In this document: positions 14,707 through 15,723 of the stretch, piece by piece
Layout: each line of letters opens with the position of its first letter
Position numbering within the stretch: the stretch's first letter is position 1
NCBI GenBank assembly: GCA_947475855.1
Contig: CANJPN010000078.1
Span: forward strand, 1-15,723
Length of the DNA stretch: 15,723 nt
DNA from: Bradyrhizobiaceae bacterium
GTDB lineage: Bacteria; Pseudomonadota; Alphaproteobacteria; Rhizobiales; Hyphomicrobiaceae
Direction: 5' to 3'
Position numbers and translations under genes: made by a program
Notes under the pieces: model-generated
Database searches by the model: none
Seen by the model: only the letters and a program-made list of their open reading frames with translations
Told to the model about the DNA's origin: nothing

Positions 14707-15723
14707 ATGCCCCGCGCCAATGCATCCAGGAAGCTCGGCCTAGCCATCATCGGCGCCGGCCGCGTCGGCCTGTTCCGTGGCGACACCGCGATGCGCCACC
14801 CGGCCGTCGAATGGATCGGCATCGCGGAGAAGAACCACAATCGCGGCCATTTCGTCGCCGAGCGGATCGGCGCGGATTACATCACCCAGGACTACAAGGA
14901 GCTGCTCAAGCGCCCCGAGGTCAACGCCGTCATCATCGCCACCGACGAGCACCTCCACGTCGAGCCGATCCTCGAAGCGCTGAAATACGGCAAGCCCTTG
15001 CTCATCGAGAAACCGCTGGCCACCACGCTCGAAGACAGCGCCAAGGTCATGGCCGCGATCGACGCGGCCGGCGTCGATGCCGTCGTCGGCTACACCCAGC
15101 GCTTCCGCCGCAACTGGTGCAGCGCGAAGGAGAAGGTCGCGTCCGGCGCCCTCGGCGATGTCACGCTGGTCACGAGCCGCGCGTTCATGAACCGCCTCGT
15201 CGCCATCGACAACTACAAGCGCACCAACGATCCCTCGACCATCTCGCCGATGGTCATTTCAGGCACCCACGCGCTCGACATCTGCATGTGGTACCTCGAA
15301 AAGAAGAAGCCCGTCGAACTCTACGCCCGCTCTGTCGACAAGGTGCTGGGCCCGCTCTACGGCGGAATCGACGCCACCGCCGGCATGATCATGTTCGAGG
15401 ACGGTTGCGTGCTGCACACCTCGATCTCCTGGGCGCTCCCCGTCACGTGGCCCGGCGCGGTCTATTCGCTCGAAGTCGGCATCGTCGGCACCGAAGGCGT
15501 GCTCACCATCGACGACACCCACCGCGACATGGTGCTCGCCGTGTCCGCTCCGCAGGAGGAAGGCTACAACCCCGACGCCCGCCGCCTTGTCGATTTCATG
15601 GGCAGCTACCCGCCCGGCGATTGGGTGAACCAGGAACTCATCGGCCCCATGGCCGAGGAGACGAACTCCTGGCTCAATCGGGTCGCAACCGGCCTTCCCA
15701 CCCACGCTGCGACCGCCCGCGAA
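14707..15723 (+). CDS. Gfo/Idh/MocA-family NAD(P)-dependent oxidoreductase, 5' part
   Basis: This gene is open to the right edge, with 339 codons visible and no stop. The Rossmann motif GAGRVG (16-21) lies in LAIIGAGRVGLF, and the family EKP motif is at 101-103 in LLIEKPLA. The catalytic-type GTHALD with H188 and D191 matches the H..D pair of inositol and sugar dehydrogenases of this family. GYTQRFRRNW fits the usual GY..RF segment. Members oxidise cyclic polyols, sugars or related hydroxy compounds with NAD(P). The ATG at 14707 is preceded by GGAGA at about 14695, a normal ribosome binding site. It is divergent from the racemase-fold gene, and the two may share control. The specific substrate cannot be read. 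Confidence 0.9.
   Translation, partial: MPRANASRKLGLAIIGAGRVGLFRGDTAMRHPAVEWIGIAEKNHNRGHFVAERIGADYITQDYKELLKRPEVNAVIIATDEHLHVEPILEALKYGKPLLIEKPLATTLEDSAKVMAAIDAAGVDAVVGYTQRFRRNWCSAKEKVASGALGDVTLVTSRAFMNRLVAIDNYKRTNDPSTISPMVISGTHALDICMWYLEKKKPVELYARSVDKVLGPLYGGIDATAGMIMFEDGCVLHTSISWALPVTWPGAVYSLEVGIVGTEGVLTIDDTHRDMVLAVSAPQEEGYNPDARRLVDFMGSYPPGDWVNQELIGPMAEETNSWLNRVATGLPTHAATARE

Noticed and set aside
7496..15723. Insertion sequence, prophage, toxin-antitoxin or CRISPR in the accessory half
   Set aside because: I saw no transposase, integrase or small toxin-like gene and no spaced direct repeats. The only repeats are short dispersed palindromes. The tRNA-Leu is not flanked by a visible partial tRNA copy that would suggest an attachment site.

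Overview
This GC-rich window looks chromosomal and alphaproteobacterial, most likely Hyphomicrobiales/Rhizobiales and Bradyrhizobium- or Xanthobacteraceae-like. The basis is the conserved order rpoZ - rsh - pdxJ - acpS - lepB - rnc - era, the single bifunctional RelA/SpoT-type protein starting MMRQYELVERV, and three intergenic palindromes of types common in that group. The placement is an inference from gene order and protein character; no database search was made.

Left half (1-7495), all on the + strand, is core information-processing and housekeeping. It holds the 3' end of rpoZ (RNA polymerase omega), rsh ((p)ppGpp synthetase/hydrolase), pdxJ (vitamin B6), acpS (carrier-protein activation, GTG start overlapping pdxJ by 4 nt), lepB (signal peptidase I), rnc (RNase III), era (ribosome-assembly GTPase, overlapping rnc by 11 nt) and an L-aspartate dehydrogenase gene (nadX-like) only 5 nt after era. 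Two plausible sigma70-type promoters are visible, before rsh and before lepB. They suggest two transcription units, rsh-pdxJ-acpS and lepB-rnc-era-nadX.

Right half (7629-15723) is accessory metabolism with alternating strands. On the - strand lie a Bug/TctC-type periplasmic binding protein, an RNase Z-like metallo-beta-lactamase hydrolase, a tRNA-Leu(GAG) with its own UUCG-loop terminator, and a 3-hydroxyisobutyrate-dehydrogenase-family reductase. Divergent from the reductase is a + strand thiamine-diphosphate enzyme of the acetolactate synthase type. A second Bug protein and an Asp/Glu-racemase/arylmalonate-decarboxylase-family protein follow on the - strand. A Gfo/Idh/MocA oxidoreductase on the + strand runs off the right edge.

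The accessory genes look like parts of a carboxylate uptake and catabolism island: two binding proteins without their membrane partners, a carbon-carbon lyase or ligase, two dehydrogenases and a racemase-fold enzyme. Their substrates cannot be read from sequence. The points most worth a second look are the racemase-fold protein with no cysteine at either usual catalytic site, the nested palindrome at 12588-12682, the nadX gene attached to the era operon, and the tRNA-Leu/terminator/hydrolase arrangement. I found no CRISPR array, insertion sequence, phage gene or clearly new multigene system.
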